Notes: generated by a model from the letters alone, not told the origin. DNA of 64,000 nucleotides from Candidatus Omnitrophica bacterium UBA6210 (GCA_002421805.1 DISM01000004.1:310001-374000), one strand, 5' to 3'. Shown: positions 51,329 to 61,159, numbered from the stretch's first letter. Program-made: numbers and translations.

Positions 51329-52317
51329 GAAGCGAGTCCGATTGCACTCCTGACTTCCGCGATGGTTTTTTGAGCCGCCTCCTGCGCGCGAAGGCGTCCT
51401 GCTTCTAGAATATCACAAAGTGTCTTTTTATGCTGTAGATATTCCCGCCGCTTCTCCTGCCGGGGGGCAAGAAACTGGATGAGCTTCTCGCCCAGCATCT
51501 TCTTGCAGTCGGTACAGCCAACCTGCGCATGGCGGCAGGCAGCCGCCAGCTCCTTGGCATCTTGCGGGAAAAAAACTTCGTAATAACGATGGACATTGCA
51601 CGGTTCCGGATGGCCGGGGTCTGTCCTGCGGATACGCTTGGGGTCCGTGAACATCCCCTGGATCTTCTTGGCGATCACCTGAGGCTCATCGGAGAGGGCG
51701 ATAAAATTCCCGTAGCTCTTGCTCATCTTGCGGCCGTCCAGGCCCAGGAGCCTGGGCATCTGCGTCAACAGAGGCTTGGGCTCCATAAAAAGCTCTCCCC
51801 ACAGGCCGTTGAACTTCCTGACGATCTGCCGCGTCAATTCCACGTGAGGCAGCTGGTCTTCACCGACGGGTACGGCATGCGCGCGGTAAAGCGCGATGTC
51901 CGCGGCCTGCAGGACGGGATAGCCGAGAAAGGCGTATGTCGCGATGTGCCTATCCGCCAACTCCCGCATCTGCTCCTTATACGTCGGGCAGCGCTCCAGG
52001 AGCCCCAGCGGCGTCAGGACGGAAAAAACCATGGATAATTCGATGTGTTCGGGGACCTGGGATTGGATGAAGACCACAGACTTTTCAGGATCGATCCCTG
52101 AGGCAAGCCAGTCCGCCACATTCTCGTAGATGAACGTCTGGATCTGCGCGGAGTTTTCGTATTCGCTCATGAGCGCGTGCCAGTCGGCCACCATGAAATA
52201 GCACTGGTACTCTTCCTGCAGGCGGACCCAGTTGTTGAGCGCACCCACCAGATGTCCCAAATGCAGCTGACCCGTCGGTCTCATCCCGCTCAAGATCGTT
52301 AATTTTTTATGCGTCAT
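51313..52317 (-). CDS. trpS: Tryptophanyl-tRNA synthetase
   Basis: 334 residues, class I. HIGH-like motif GQLHLGHLVGALNNW and KMSKS (GRKMSKSYGNFI) are present, as are PVGEDQLPHVELTRQIVRKF and ADIALY for Trp selection. It overlaps infB by 4 bp at its start and scpA at its end. Not linked to the trp biosynthesis genes here. Confidence 0.97.
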   Translation of the reverse strand: MTHKKLTILSGMRPTGQLHLGHLVGALNNWVRLQEEYQCYFMVADWHALMSEYENSAQIQTFIYENVADWLASGIDPEKSVVFIQSQVPEHIELSMVFSVLTPLGLLERCPTYKEQMRELADRHIATYAFLGYPVLQAADIALYRAHAVPVGEDQLPHVELTRQIVRKFNGLWGELFMEPKPLLTQMPRLLGLDGRKMSKSYGNFIALSDEPQVIAKKIQGMFTDPKRIRRTDPGHPEPCNVHRYYEVFFPQDAKELAAACRHAQVGCTDCKKMLGEKLIQFLAPRQEKRREYLQHKKTLCDILEAGRLRAQEAAQKTIAEVRSAIGLASCPTK

Positions 52318-54491
52318 GCGAGTTTTCTGGCGACATGCTCGATCTCAAAAGCGTCGATGAAATCGCCCTCTTTGATATCTTCAAAACCGACCAGCGAGAT
52401 TCCGCATTCGAACCCTTCCGCCACTTCGCGCACATCGTCCTTGAAGCGCTTGACGGCGGCGATCTTGCCCTCATGGACAACCTCGCCGTTGCGCACCACG
52501 GCCGCCTGGGCGCTCCGGGCGATCTTCCCCTTCTTGACGAACGAACCTGCAACGATGCCGTATTTGGTCAAATGGAAGACCTTGCGGACCTCGGCGCGGC
52601 CGATAAAGTTCTTCTTGATCTTCGGCGCCAGCATCCCCTCGAGAGCGGCCTTCATGTCGTTAAAGATCTCATAGATCACGCGGTATGTGCGGATATCGAT
52701 GCCTTCTTTCTGGGCCAGCTCCTTGGCCTGATCATCGGCCTCGACGTGGAAACCGATGATGATGGCATTGGAGGCGGCCGCCAGGATCACGTCCGACGAA
52801 TTGATCGGCCCCACGCCCTTATGCATAACGCTGATCTGGACCTCCGAAGACCCGATCTTGTTCAAAGAATCCTCAATGGCCTCCAGGGATCCCTGGACAT
52901 CCGCTTTTAAAATGATATTGAGCTGTTTGATGGAACCGGCCTTGATCTCTTTATGCAGGTCCTCCAGGCGCAGGTGGTTCTTGTGCATCGGCTCCAGACG
53001 TTGACGCCTGAGTTCTTCCTGTTTCTGCTCGACGATCTCACGCGCCTTTTTCTCGTCGCGCACGACGTAAAAATGGTCTCCAGCTTCCGGCACGGCCGTT
53101 AGCCCGTTGATCTCCACGGGCTGGGACGGCAAGGCCTCTTCGATGGGCTGGCGCAGGTCGTTGAACATGGCGCGCACACGCCCGGACTGGTAACCGGCGA
53201 TCACGAAATCCCCATCCTTCAGCACTCCCTGCTGGACAAGGATGGTCGCCACCGGCCCCCGTCCCTTGCTCATCTTGGCCTCGATCACGACGCCGCTCGC
53301 CTCCACCTCGTAAGACGCTTTGAGCTCCAGCATCTCGGCCTCAAGCAAGATCATCTCCAAAAGACGATCGATACCTTCTCCTGTCTTGGCCGATACGCCG
53401 ACGGTAATGGTCTTGCCTCCCCAATCCTCAGGCAACAACCCGATGCTGCCGAGCTGTTTCTTAAGACGGTCCACATTCGCTTGAGGCTTATCGATCTTGT
53501 TCATGGCAACCACGATCGGCACACCGGCGGCTTTCGCATGGTCGTAGGCCTCGATCGTCTGCGGCATAATGCCGTCATCCGCAGCCACGACAAGCACGAC
53601 GATGTCTGTCGCATTGGCGCCCCTCGCACGCATGGCCGTAAAGGCCTCGTGACCCGGGGTATCCAAAAATGTGATACGGCCTTTGGGGAGCTTAACTTCG
53701 TAGGCGCCGATATGCTGCGTAATGCCGCCATGTTCAGATTCCGCGACCTTGGTACGCCGGATCATATCCAGAAGGGACGTCTTGCCGTGGTCCACGTGCC
53801 CCATGAACGTCACGATGGGAGAACGGCCTTTCCACTGTTCGCCTTTGCCGGCCTTTTTGACCTTATGAACGACCTCTTCGGGTTTCTCAGGGATCACCAG
53901 CTCATAACCGTGGACCTTGAGCACCTCGGCGACGATCTCCTGGCTCAAGCTCTGGTTGATGTTGGCCAGAAGCTTGAGTTTCAACATCAAAAATTTGATC
54001 AGGTCGCTGGTCCTCATACCCAGTTTTTCCGCCAGGTCTTTGACGTTGATGGGGACATCGACCTCTAAGGGCTTGAGGCCCGCCTCGGCGGGGGCGGCTA
54101 CTTCGGCTCCGGCAGGCGCTGCAGGCGCCGCAGGCCTCGCCGTTTCCGGCCCGGGGCCGGCCCCTTCTTCTTTTTTGGCCAAAGCAGGCTGCGTCGACGC
54201 CGAAGGCGCCGTTTCTGCCGGTGCGGCCGCAGGTTTCTTGGCCGCCTCGGGCTTCTCTTTTCTGCCCGCAGGCCTTCTTGTCTTAACGGCGGTTGACGCA
54301 CTATCCAGTTTTTTTCCGGCCACGGCCACCGGCTGGCCGGTCCTGGCCTGCCGCTCTTCCAAAAAGAGCTTCACCACGTCTTCGTCGAGATTGGCCATAT
54401 GCCCCTTGGCCTCGATCTTGCGCTCTTTGAGACGCGCGAGCAGGTCTTTACTCGTCAACCCCAATTCTTTCGCTAATTCATGCACTCTCAT
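52314..54491 (-). CDS. infB: Translation initiation factor IF-2
   Basis: 725 residues from ATG 54489-54491. IF2_N domain (MRVHELAKELGLTSKDLLA), an Ala/Pro/Lys-rich linker (about 65-165), a second N domain (NVKDLAEKLGMRTSDLIKFL), then the GTPase with G1 GHVDHGKTSLLD, G3 DTPGHEAF and G4 NKIDKPQ, followed by domains II-IV. Complete, relatively short. Overlaps nusA by 14 bp, the usual nusA-infB arrangement; rbfA and truB are not downstream here. Confidence 0.98.
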   Translation of the reverse strand: MRVHELAKELGLTSKDLLARLKERKIEAKGHMANLDEDVVKLFLEERQARTGQPVAVAGKKLDSASTAVKTRRPAGRKEKPEAAKKPAAAPAETAPSASTQPALAKKEEGAGPGPETARPAAPAAPAGAEVAAPAEAGLKPLEVDVPINVKDLAEKLGMRTSDLIKFLMLKLKLLANINQSLSQEIVAEVLKVHGYELVIPEKPEEVVHKVKKAGKGEQWKGRSPIVTFMGHVDHGKTSLLDMIRRTKVAESEHGGITQHIGAYEVKLPKGRITFLDTPGHEAFTAMRARGANATDIVVLVVAADDGIMPQTIEAYDHAKAAGVPIVVAMNKIDKPQANVDRLKKQLGSIGLLPEDWGGKTITVGVSAKTGEGIDRLLEMILLEAEMLELKASYEVEASGVVIEAKMSKGRGPVATILVQQGVLKDGDFVIAGYQSGRVRAMFNDLRQPIEEALPSQPVEINGLTAVPEAGDHFYVVRDEKKAREIVEQKQEELRRQRLEPMHKNHLRLEDLHKEIKAGSIKQLNIILKADVQGSLEAIEDSLNKIGSSEVQISVMHKGVGPINSSDVILAAASNAIIIGFHVEADDQAKELAQKEGIDIRTYRVIYEIFNDMKAALEGMLAPKIKKNFIGRAEVRKVFHLTKYGIVAGSFVKKGKIARSAQAAVVRNGEVVHEGKIAAVKRFKDDVREVAEGFECGISLVGFEDIKEGDFIDAFEIEHVARKLA

Positions 54492-55647
54492 CTGTCTTGG
54501 ATAACCTTTCTTTTGCGGCCTCAATGATCTTCTCGGCCTTTTTGGCGCCGATCCCCTTGATCTGCGTCAAGCGATCGACCGATGCGTCCTTGATCTTTTC
54601 CAAAGAATCAAAACCCGCATCAATGAGGGCGTCTAAAACCTTCTCTCCCACGCCGTCCAGTGTCATCTGCGCGCGGGTCTTTTTGGCCTCTTCCTTTTCC
54701 TGAACGATCTCCTGGCGCGTGCGGATATCAAGCTCCCAGCTCGTCAGTTTCGACGCCAGCCTCACATTCTGGCCGTGCTTACCGATGGCCAGGGAAAGCT
54801 GATCATCAGGCACGATAACCTGGGCTTTTTCCTCTTTTTTGTCGAGGCGTATTTCGGTGATCTTGGCCGGCGACAGGGACGCGGTGATGTATTCACGTAG
54901 GTCGTCGCTCCAGCGGATAATGTCAATCTTCTCGCCCTGAAGTTCCGTTACGATATCCTTGACACGCGAACCGCGCATGCCCACGCAGGCGCCCACACAA
55001 TCCACCTTCTCGTCCTTCGACCAGACGGCGATCTTGGTCCGCTCGCCCGCCTCGCGCGAGATCGATTTGATCTCAACAATTCCCTCGAAGATCTCCGGGA
55101 CTTCCAGCTCAAAGAGTTTCTTGACGAAGAAAGGGCTCGTGCGCGACAAAATGATCTGCGGCCCCTTTGTTTCTTTCTTGACTTCCAGGACATAGGCGCG
55201 GACCCTTTGGCCCTGGCGGAAATCGTCACGAGGCGATTGTTCGCGCTTGGGCAGGATCCCCTCGGCCTTGCCCAGAAGGTCCACCACGATATTGCCCTTG
55301 TCGAACCGGTAGACGGTCCCGCTGACGATATCGCCGACCTTGGCGCTGAACTCGTTGAAGATAACGTCCTTTTCGGCCTCGCGGATCTTCTGAATGATCA
55401 CCTGTTTGGCGGTTTGTGCCGCGATGCGCCCGAAATCGACGGTCTTGATCTCCTGGTCGTCCATAAAAGCCTTGATCTTGCCGTCGGTCCTGTCGATAGT
55501 CACCCGGATATTCTCCAGGTTCTTGGCGCCGATGGCCTTTTTGACGGCGCTGACCATGGCGGACTCAACCGCCTGGATCAGAACCTCGCGGCTCACGCCG
55601 CGCTCGCGTTCGATATGGTCCAGAATTGCCAATAATTCGCTGCTCAT
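54478..55647 (-). CDS. nusA: Transcription termination/antitermination factor NusA
   Basis: 389 residues. N-terminal RNAP-binding domain, S1 domain (VGDIVSGTVYRFDKGNIVVDL in parts), KH1/KH2 (ERTKIAVWSKDEKVDCVGAC, VGMRGSRVKDIVTELQGEKI) and a short C-terminal helix-hairpin-helix region (LIDAGFDSLEKIKDASVDRL). Lacks the acidic repeats of E. coli NusA. Overlaps infB. Preceded by leader element copy C. Confidence 0.97.
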   Translation of the reverse strand: MSSELLAILDHIERERGVSREVLIQAVESAMVSAVKKAIGAKNLENIRVTIDRTDGKIKAFMDDQEIKTVDFGRIAAQTAKQVIIQKIREAEKDVIFNEFSAKVGDIVSGTVYRFDKGNIVVDLLGKAEGILPKREQSPRDDFRQGQRVRAYVLEVKKETKGPQIILSRTSPFFVKKLFELEVPEIFEGIVEIKSISREAGERTKIAVWSKDEKVDCVGACVGMRGSRVKDIVTELQGEKIDIIRWSDDLREYITASLSPAKITEIRLDKKEEKAQVIVPDDQLSLAIGKHGQNVRLASKLTSWELDIRTRQEIVQEKEEAKKTRAQMTLDGVGEKVLDALIDAGFDSLEKIKDASVDRLTQIKGIGAKKAEKIIEAAKERLSKTDESA

Positions 55648-55699
55648 AAAAACTCCTTAATTTGCCTATAATGGGTATTTTCCCCTCGCTTACCCTAAA
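55648..55699 (-). promoter_or_regulatory. Shared leader element, copy C (nusA)
   Basis: Minus-strand sequence before the nusA ATG contains GGGTAAGCGAGGGGAAAA, TACCCAT, then TATAGGCAAATTAAGGAG. GGGTA pairs with TACCC, in place of GCAGG/CCTGC in copy A, while TATAGGCAAA and AAGGAG are kept. It lies in the 107-bp rimP-nusA gap. Confidence 0.5.
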
Positions 55700-55754
55700 T
55701 CCAAACTCGAGGAAGCGCTCAGGGACCGGGCCGCTCACCTTCTCGCGGCCCCGT

Positions 55755-56252
55755 TTAACGGTCCCGCTTATTCGCGGGACCAACGGCCTGCTTTGCTTTG
55801 TTAATGTTTGCCAAGGAGATCGTGATCGCCCTCTCTCCCGTTTTATCCGTTACCCTGATCGTCACGGTGTCATCGGATACGTCTTCCACCGTGCCGCAAT
55901 GTTCAAGCTTTCCCCCGACAAGGTCTTTGAGGAAAAACCTCGCCTGGCGGCCGCGGACCCTGCGAAAATCTCCGGCCGTTGCCAGGGGCCTGTCTAAACC
56001 GGGAGACGAAACCTCCAGCACATACGGCTGGGCAAAAACGCTTTCCTTTTCCAGAATATCTCCGAGTTCCCTGTTGAGACCGGCACATTCGTCAAGCGAA
56101 ATGCCGCCCTCATCCCTGTCCGCGAGGACTTCCAGGACCGCCTCCCCCCCTTGCCTTCTGTAAAAACGCATGTCCACCAGCGCGTAGCCGGCGCCCTTCA
56201 GATGCTCCTCGAAAAGAGGCTTGATCCGCAACAATATTCCGTGGTCCATCAT
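55755..56252 (-). CDS. rimP: Ribosome maturation factor RimP
   Basis: 165 residues. Assists 30S assembly. Conserved GYALVDMRFYRRQGG, ISLDECAGLNRELGDIL and YVLEVSSPGLDRPLA, then a C-terminal SH3-like domain. The last codons fall on a CCCGC/GCGGG hairpin that may serve as a terminator-like structure. Overlaps the upstream cpaF gene by 4 bp; rimP-nusA-infB is conserved in bacteria. Confidence 0.96.
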   Translation of the reverse strand: MMDHGILLRIKPLFEEHLKGAGYALVDMRFYRRQGGEAVLEVLADRDEGGISLDECAGLNRELGDILEKESVFAQPYVLEVSSPGLDRPLATAGDFRRVRGRQARFFLKDLVGGKLEHCGTVEDVSDDTVTIRVTDKTGERAITISLANINKAKQAVGPANKRDR

Positions 56253-57514
56253 GTTACTTTAAGGTCTTCCTTAATGGCGTCGGCATCCAGGAATCTTTCC
56301 AGAAATGCCGGGACATGTCCCGTGGGCTTGAGCTCAAAAATGACCTGGTCATTCTCATGCCGTCTCTCGGCGGCAAAAATGTCCTTCAGGACGTAATCCG
56401 ACGTATGCTCCTTGGTGACCTCCGAGATCGCCATGACCTTGCGGGAACCGTCGGGGAGCCTGTCGGCAACGATGACCAGGTCGATCGCGGAAATGATCTG
56501 ACGCCGGATCATTGCAGCCGAAACATTGACGCTGCCCATCATGGCCATAGTTTCCAGGCGCAGGAGCGCGTCCAACCCGGTGTTCGCATGCATCGTCGTC
56601 ATGGACCCGACACGGCCGATATTCATGACCTGCAGCATATCCAGGGCCTCTTCGCCGCGGACCTCTCCGATGATGACGCGGTCGGGCCGCATATGCAAGG
56701 CGTTGCGCACCAAGTCGCGGATGGTGATCTCGCCCTTGCCTTCGATATTGGAAGGCCGGGTCTCCATGGCCACGCGATGTTTGTTCTCCATGCGCAGTTC
56801 CAGGGTATCCTCGATCGTGATCACGCGTTCGTGCTCCTGGATATAAACCGACAAAAGATTCAGGATCGTCGTCTTTCCCGACCCGGGGCCGCCGGCAATG
56901 ATGATGTTGAGATGGTTCTTGACGCAGGATTTCAGGAACCTCGCGGCCCTGTCGTCAAGCGTGCGGCGCGCGATCAAATCGCTTAACCCCAAGATCCTGC
57001 GATTGGCCTTGCGGATCGTCAGGATCGGCCCATAAGGCGCCACAGGCGCCCGCACGACATTGATGCGCGAGCCGTCCGGCAGGCGCGCGTCGATATAAGG
57101 CTCTGTCTCGGAAACCCGCCGGCCCGAAGGGGAAAGAATGCGCTCGATATAGAAAAAAAGCTGGGCTTCGTTCTCAAAAAAAACATCCGCTTTCTGAAGC
57201 TTGCCCTCGCGCTCCACATAGACCTCTTTGGGACCGTTGACCATGATCTCCCAGACCGCCGGATCCGTGATCAGCCGGTCGATGGGCCCGAAACCGAAAA
57301 TCTCGTTGATGACCTCTTCGACGATATAGCGCCGCAGGTCATCTTCGAGCTGCCCGTCCATCTTGCTCTGCACCACCGATTCAAGGACCAGCTCGATCTG
57401 CCTCCGCATGGCTGTTTCGTCAACGCGATAGTCAAAGGCTGTTTTTTTGGCGCGCTGCAAGACCTTATCCCTGACCTCAGATTTGATCATCTGCAGCTTT
57501 TCGTATTTTTCCAT
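56249..57514 (-). CDS. CpaF/TadA-type secretion ATPase (first paralogue)
   Basis: 421 residues with GAGGAG before the ATG. Hexameric ATPase of Tad/Flp pili or related type II/IV systems. N-terminal region (INEIFGFGPIDRLITDP, VWEIMVNGPKEVYVEREG), ATPase core with Walker A IIAGGPGSGKTTILN, ITIEDTLELR (Asp box), RPDRVIIGEVRGEEALDML (Walker B) and GSMTTMHANTGLDALLRLE (His box). It differs from its neighbour at 58781 through most of the sequence. No other tad genes are adjacent. Confidence 0.93.
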   Translation of the reverse strand: MEKYEKLQMIKSEVRDKVLQRAKKTAFDYRVDETAMRRQIELVLESVVQSKMDGQLEDDLRRYIVEEVINEIFGFGPIDRLITDPAVWEIMVNGPKEVYVEREGKLQKADVFFENEAQLFFYIERILSPSGRRVSETEPYIDARLPDGSRINVVRAPVAPYGPILTIRKANRRILGLSDLIARRTLDDRAARFLKSCVKNHLNIIIAGGPGSGKTTILNLLSVYIQEHERVITIEDTLELRMENKHRVAMETRPSNIEGKGEITIRDLVRNALHMRPDRVIIGEVRGEEALDMLQVMNIGRVGSMTTMHANTGLDALLRLETMAMMGSVNVSAAMIRRQIISAIDLVIVADRLPDGSRKVMAISEVTKEHTSDYVLKDIFAAERRHENDQVIFELKPTGHVPAFLERFLDADAIKEDLKVT

Positions 57515-57527
57515 ATCAGCTCCTCAA

Positions 57528-58775
57528 TCAACTCCGTACGAGGGCCAGGAAACCGGCCGGATCTCCGCCCTGGATTTCTGTGACGGACCCGGTCCGCCTG
57601 TCTTTAAATTCGAGCTTGCCTTCTTTGGCCCATTTGGTTCCCACCGTGATCCTCCGCGGAATACCCGTCAGGTCCGCGTCTTTGAACTTCACGCCGGCGC
57701 GCTCATCCCTGTCGTCCAAAAGAACATCAAGCCCTTGCCGGCTCAACTCGTCGTGGAGCTTGACCGCCTCGTCCCAGATAAGCTTGTCGCTGACGTTGAC
57801 CGGAACGATCAAAACGTCGAACGGCGCAACCTCCTTGGGCCAGATGATCCCATTCTCATCATGGTTCTGCTCGATAACAGCGGCGATCAGCCGGCTGACG
57901 CCGATACCGTAACAGCCCATCTGAACGATCTGCTGTCGCCCTTCTTCATCGAGAAATTTGACACCAAGGGTTTTCGAATATTTATCGCCCAGCTTGAAAA
58001 TATGGCCGACCTCAAGGGCATTAAGCTTCCCCATGTCCTTATGACAATGCGGGCACTCTTCGATCCCGGCTTCATGAGCGCCCAGGACCATCCCGCAGAT
58101 CTTACAGCGAAAAACGATGTCCTCGCCGCTTTCCGCAGGCACCAGAAACTCATGAGACAAATCGCCTCCGATCACGCCGGAATCCGCCTTGATCGAAACA
58201 AAGTCGAGGCCGCACCTCTTGAAGATCGTCTCATACGCCGCGCGCATCTTCTCATAAATCTTGTTCAGGCCGTCTAAGTCCCTGTCGAAGCTGTAGGCGT
58301 CCTTCATGATGAACTCGCATGAACGCACGACCCCGAACCTGGGCCTCAATTCATCCCGGAATTTTGTCTGGATCTGGTAGAGCGTGAACGGCAGGTCCCT
58401 CCAGGACTTGACGTAGGCTGCGGCCAGCTCCGTGATCACTTCTTCATGCGTCGGCCCCAGGCACAGCTTGCGTCCGCGGCGGTCCTGGAAACGGATCATT
58501 GTCTCGCCCATCAGCTCATCGCGCCCTGTTTTCTGCCAGAGCTCGATCGACTGCAGGCTCGGCAAAAGCAGTTCCTGGGCCCCTGTCTTGTTCATTTCTT
58601 GACGCACGATATTCTCGATGCGCGCCAGGACACGATACCCCAGGGGCAGATAAGAATAAACGCCGGAGATAAGCATCCTCACCATCCCCGAACGCAACAT
58701 GAGCCTGTGGCTTGCGCTCTCGGCGGCTTCAGGCGCTTCTTTAAGCGTCGTGATAAAAGACCGGCTCCAATACAT
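57528..58775 (-). CDS. proS: Prolyl-tRNA synthetase without the INS editing domain
   Basis: 415 residues against about 570 for standard bacterial ProRS. Class II motifs are intact: motif 1 GYRVLARIENIVRQEM, motif 2 FRDELRPRFGVVRSCEFIMK (in parts) and motif 3 with GIGVSRLIAAVIEQNHDENG. The about 180-residue INS domain, which hydrolyses Ala-tRNAPro, is missing. In its place, about 225-265, is a short segment with two CxxC pairs (FRCKICG and ECPHCHKD) that looks like a zinc ribbon. The anticodon-binding domain is complete. It sits between the two cpaF genes. Confidence 0.96.
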   Translation of the reverse strand: MYWSRSFITTLKEAPEAAESASHRLMLRSGMVRMLISGVYSYLPLGYRVLARIENIVRQEMNKTGAQELLLPSLQSIELWQKTGRDELMGETMIRFQDRRGRKLCLGPTHEEVITELAAAYVKSWRDLPFTLYQIQTKFRDELRPRFGVVRSCEFIMKDAYSFDRDLDGLNKIYEKMRAAYETIFKRCGLDFVSIKADSGVIGGDLSHEFLVPAESGEDIVFRCKICGMVLGAHEAGIEECPHCHKDMGKLNALEVGHIFKLGDKYSKTLGVKFLDEEGRQQIVQMGCYGIGVSRLIAAVIEQNHDENGIIWPKEVAPFDVLIVPVNVSDKLIWDEAVKLHDELSRQGLDVLLDDRDERAGVKFKDADLTGIPRRITVGTKWAKEGKLEFKDRRTGSVTEIQGGDPAGFLALVRS

Positions 58776-58780
58776 GCGCG

Positions 58781-60049
58781 CTACCCTTCCTGTTGAAAAA
58801 TATCCTGCGCCACATCCAGGCCGCGCAGCTTAAAGCGCGGATAGAACGAAGGCACAACGCCCCAGGTCTTCCACTGCCCCATCACTTGTTTAGTTTCTTC
58901 GGAAATTCCAGAAATCTCATAAGAAAAAAGATCTTTGAGCACGACCTCGTCATTCTGCACGCCCTGGACCTCCGTGATATGCGTGACCTTGCGGCGGCCA
59001 TCCAGGAGCTGTTCCTGCATGACGATGATATCGATGGCGTTCGACATCTGCCGCCGGATCGCCCACAGCGGGATCGCCGTATTGGACGTAATGATCATTG
59101 TCTCGATGCGGGAGACGACATCGGAAGGAGAGCTGGCATGAAGGACCGCCAGCGCCCCGTCGTGTCCGGACGAGATCGCCTGGAGCATGTCCAGGGCTTC
59201 GCTGCCGCGGATCTCGCCCAGGATGATGCGGTCGGGCCGCATACGCAGGGAGTTCTTGAAAAGATCCCTGATCGTCACCTCGCCCTTGCCCTCGACATTG
59301 GCCTGGCGGGCCTCCAGAGGGACGACATGCTTCTGTTTGAGCCGAAGTTCGTTCGTGTCCTCGATAGTGATGATCCTCTCGGACTCGTCGATATAATGAG
59401 AAAGGACGTTGAGCGTCGTCGTCTTGCCGACGCCCGTCGCGCCGGCGAAGATGATATTGAGCTTGGCCCGGATCGCCGCGATAAGGAACTTGGCCATCTT
59501 ATCGGTCAATGTATCGCGTTTGATCAGGTCGTCCATCGTGGCGATGTCCCTGGAAAATTTACGTATCGTGATGATCGGGCCCACGAGAGACAAAGGCGGC
59601 AGCACGATATTGACGCGGGAGCCGTCGGGAAGCGACGCATCCACGTAAGGGCTCGACTCGTCGACACGACGCTGCGTCGGCGCCATGATCTTTTCGATCG
59701 TCTGCAGGAGCTGGCGGTTGCTTTCAAACTTGATGTCCGTCAACGCCATCATGCCGTTCTTTTCGGCATAGACATTGTCCGGGCCGTTGACCATGATCTC
59801 GGAAACAAAAGCATCACCCAACAAGTTGCTCAAGGGGCCGAAGCCGGCGACCTCGTCGATGAGCTCGGCAATGATCTTTTCGCGCTCCTCCAGCGCCACG
59901 CTCAGCCGCTCGATGGAAATGATATACTCCATAGACCGAAGGATGTCCTTCCTGAGTTTCTCCTTATCCATGGTCCTCATATTAAAAAGGTATTCGCCGC
60001 TGATCAACTGCTGACGGATCTTTTCCTTGATCTCTCTTAAATCCTTCAT
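58781..60049 (-). CDS. CpaF/TadA-type secretion ATPase (second paralogue)
   Basis: 422 residues. Same architecture as the gene at 56249: FGPLSNLLGDAFVSEIMVNG, Walker A IIFAGATGVGKTTTLN, IITIEDTNELRLKQ, RMRPDRIILGEIRGSEALDM and ALAVLHASSPSDVVSRIE. Overlaps ispG by 4 bp and ends 6 bp before proS. The pair may power assembly and retraction, or two machines; this cannot be told from sequence. Confidence 0.93.
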   Translation of the reverse strand: MKDLREIKEKIRQQLISGEYLFNMRTMDKEKLRKDILRSMEYIISIERLSVALEEREKIIAELIDEVAGFGPLSNLLGDAFVSEIMVNGPDNVYAEKNGMMALTDIKFESNRQLLQTIEKIMAPTQRRVDESSPYVDASLPDGSRVNIVLPPLSLVGPIITIRKFSRDIATMDDLIKRDTLTDKMAKFLIAAIRAKLNIIFAGATGVGKTTTLNVLSHYIDESERIITIEDTNELRLKQKHVVPLEARQANVEGKGEVTIRDLFKNSLRMRPDRIILGEIRGSEALDMLQAISSGHDGALAVLHASSPSDVVSRIETMIITSNTAIPLWAIRRQMSNAIDIIVMQEQLLDGRRKVTHITEVQGVQNDEVVLKDLFSYEISGISEETKQVMGQWKTWGVVPSFYPRFKLRGLDVAQDIFQQEG

Positions 60050-61116
60050 TCCATTTCTCCTTCCAGGAGCTCCAGGAGCGCTGTTTCCCCTTTTTTGAGC
60101 CCAACGGTCTGGACGATCCGGCCCTTCTTGAATAAAATCCCCTTATGTTTGGAAAAAGCGATCCCCAGGTCCGCTTCGCGCGCCTCTCCGGGGCCGTTAA
60201 CAATACAACCCATCACAGCGATCTTACAGGAACGGCTGCGGCCCTTTCTGTGAAGGGCATGCTTCAGAAGCCAGCCTTCAATGCGTTTTGCCTTTGAAGA
60301 CAGGTCGACCTCGCACCGGCCGCATGTAGGACAACACACAAGCTCCGGGCCAAAATGTCGTAATCCTAAGCTATTGAGCAGGGATCGGGCGACAGCGACC
60401 TCATTTTGGGGCCGGTCGAGCAAAGATACCCTTATTGTATCACCAATGCCGTGAAATAACAACTCTCCAATCCCTACGCTGGACTTAACAATACCATCCA
60501 TGGGCAGGCCTGTTGCCGTCACCCCCAGATGCAGAGGATAATCACACGCAACGGCTATTTTCTTGTAAGCCTCTATAGTATCAAGTACATGCGACCCTTT
60601 TAAAGAAACCACAAGATCGTAAAATCCTTTTTTTTCAAAAATTTTCAAATACGCCAGGACACTCTTGACCAGACTGGCGGCCGTATCGCGGCCGTGCTGA
60701 CGCAGGGAGCCTGAATTTGCGCCTATGCGGACAGGAATACGGGCCTTTTTGGCCGCAGAGGCCACCTCTCTGACCTCTCCCGGCTTGAAAATATTGCCAG
60801 GATTCAACCGGACCTTATCAACACCCGCGTCTATGGCTGCCAGAGCGAGCCGATAATCAAAATGGATATCTGCCACAAGGGGAACGCCTACCCGGCGCCT
60901 GATCTTTCCAAGCGCTGCCGCATCCTGAAGGTTTTCAACAGCCAGACGCACGACCTCGCAACCGGCCGCCTCCAACTCCCGGATCTGCCGCACAGAGGCC
61001 TCGATATCGCGCGCCCGCGTCTTGGCCATGGACTGGATGGCGATCGGATGCCCCGAGCCTATCCTGACATTGCCGATGCGGACCGTACGGGTCTTTCTTC
61101 TTTTAATCTTAAGCAT
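60046..61116 (-). CDS. ispG: 4-hydroxy-3-methylbut-2-en-1-yl diphosphate synthase
   Basis: 356 residues. [4Fe-4S] enzyme, penultimate step of the MEP isoprenoid pathway. TIM barrel (VRIGSGHPIAIQSMAKTRA, VPLVADIHFDYRLALAAID, VDKVRLNPGNI) followed by the iron-sulfur domain with CCPTCGRCEVD and VMGCIVNGPGEAREADLGIA. Short bacterial form without the inserted domain. Works with Dxr encoded nearby. Confidence 0.97.
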   Translation of the reverse strand: MLKIKRRKTRTVRIGNVRIGSGHPIAIQSMAKTRARDIEASVRQIRELEAAGCEVVRLAVENLQDAAALGKIRRRVGVPLVADIHFDYRLALAAIDAGVDKVRLNPGNIFKPGEVREVASAAKKARIPVRIGANSGSLRQHGRDTAASLVKSVLAYLKIFEKKGFYDLVVSLKGSHVLDTIEAYKKIAVACDYPLHLGVTATGLPMDGIVKSSVGIGELLFHGIGDTIRVSLLDRPQNEVAVARSLLNSLGLRHFGPELVCCPTCGRCEVDLSSKAKRIEGWLLKHALHRKGRSRSCKIAVMGCIVNGPGEAREADLGIAFSKHKGILFKKGRIVQTVGLKKGETALLELLEGEME

Positions 61117-61159
61117 GATAAACTCGTTTTCTCGCTAGCCCGCAACCCGCTAACCGCTA

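Noticed and set aside
58793..60040. 415-residue plus-strand ORF
   Set aside because: Antisense shadow of the second cpaF gene with no recognisable motif.
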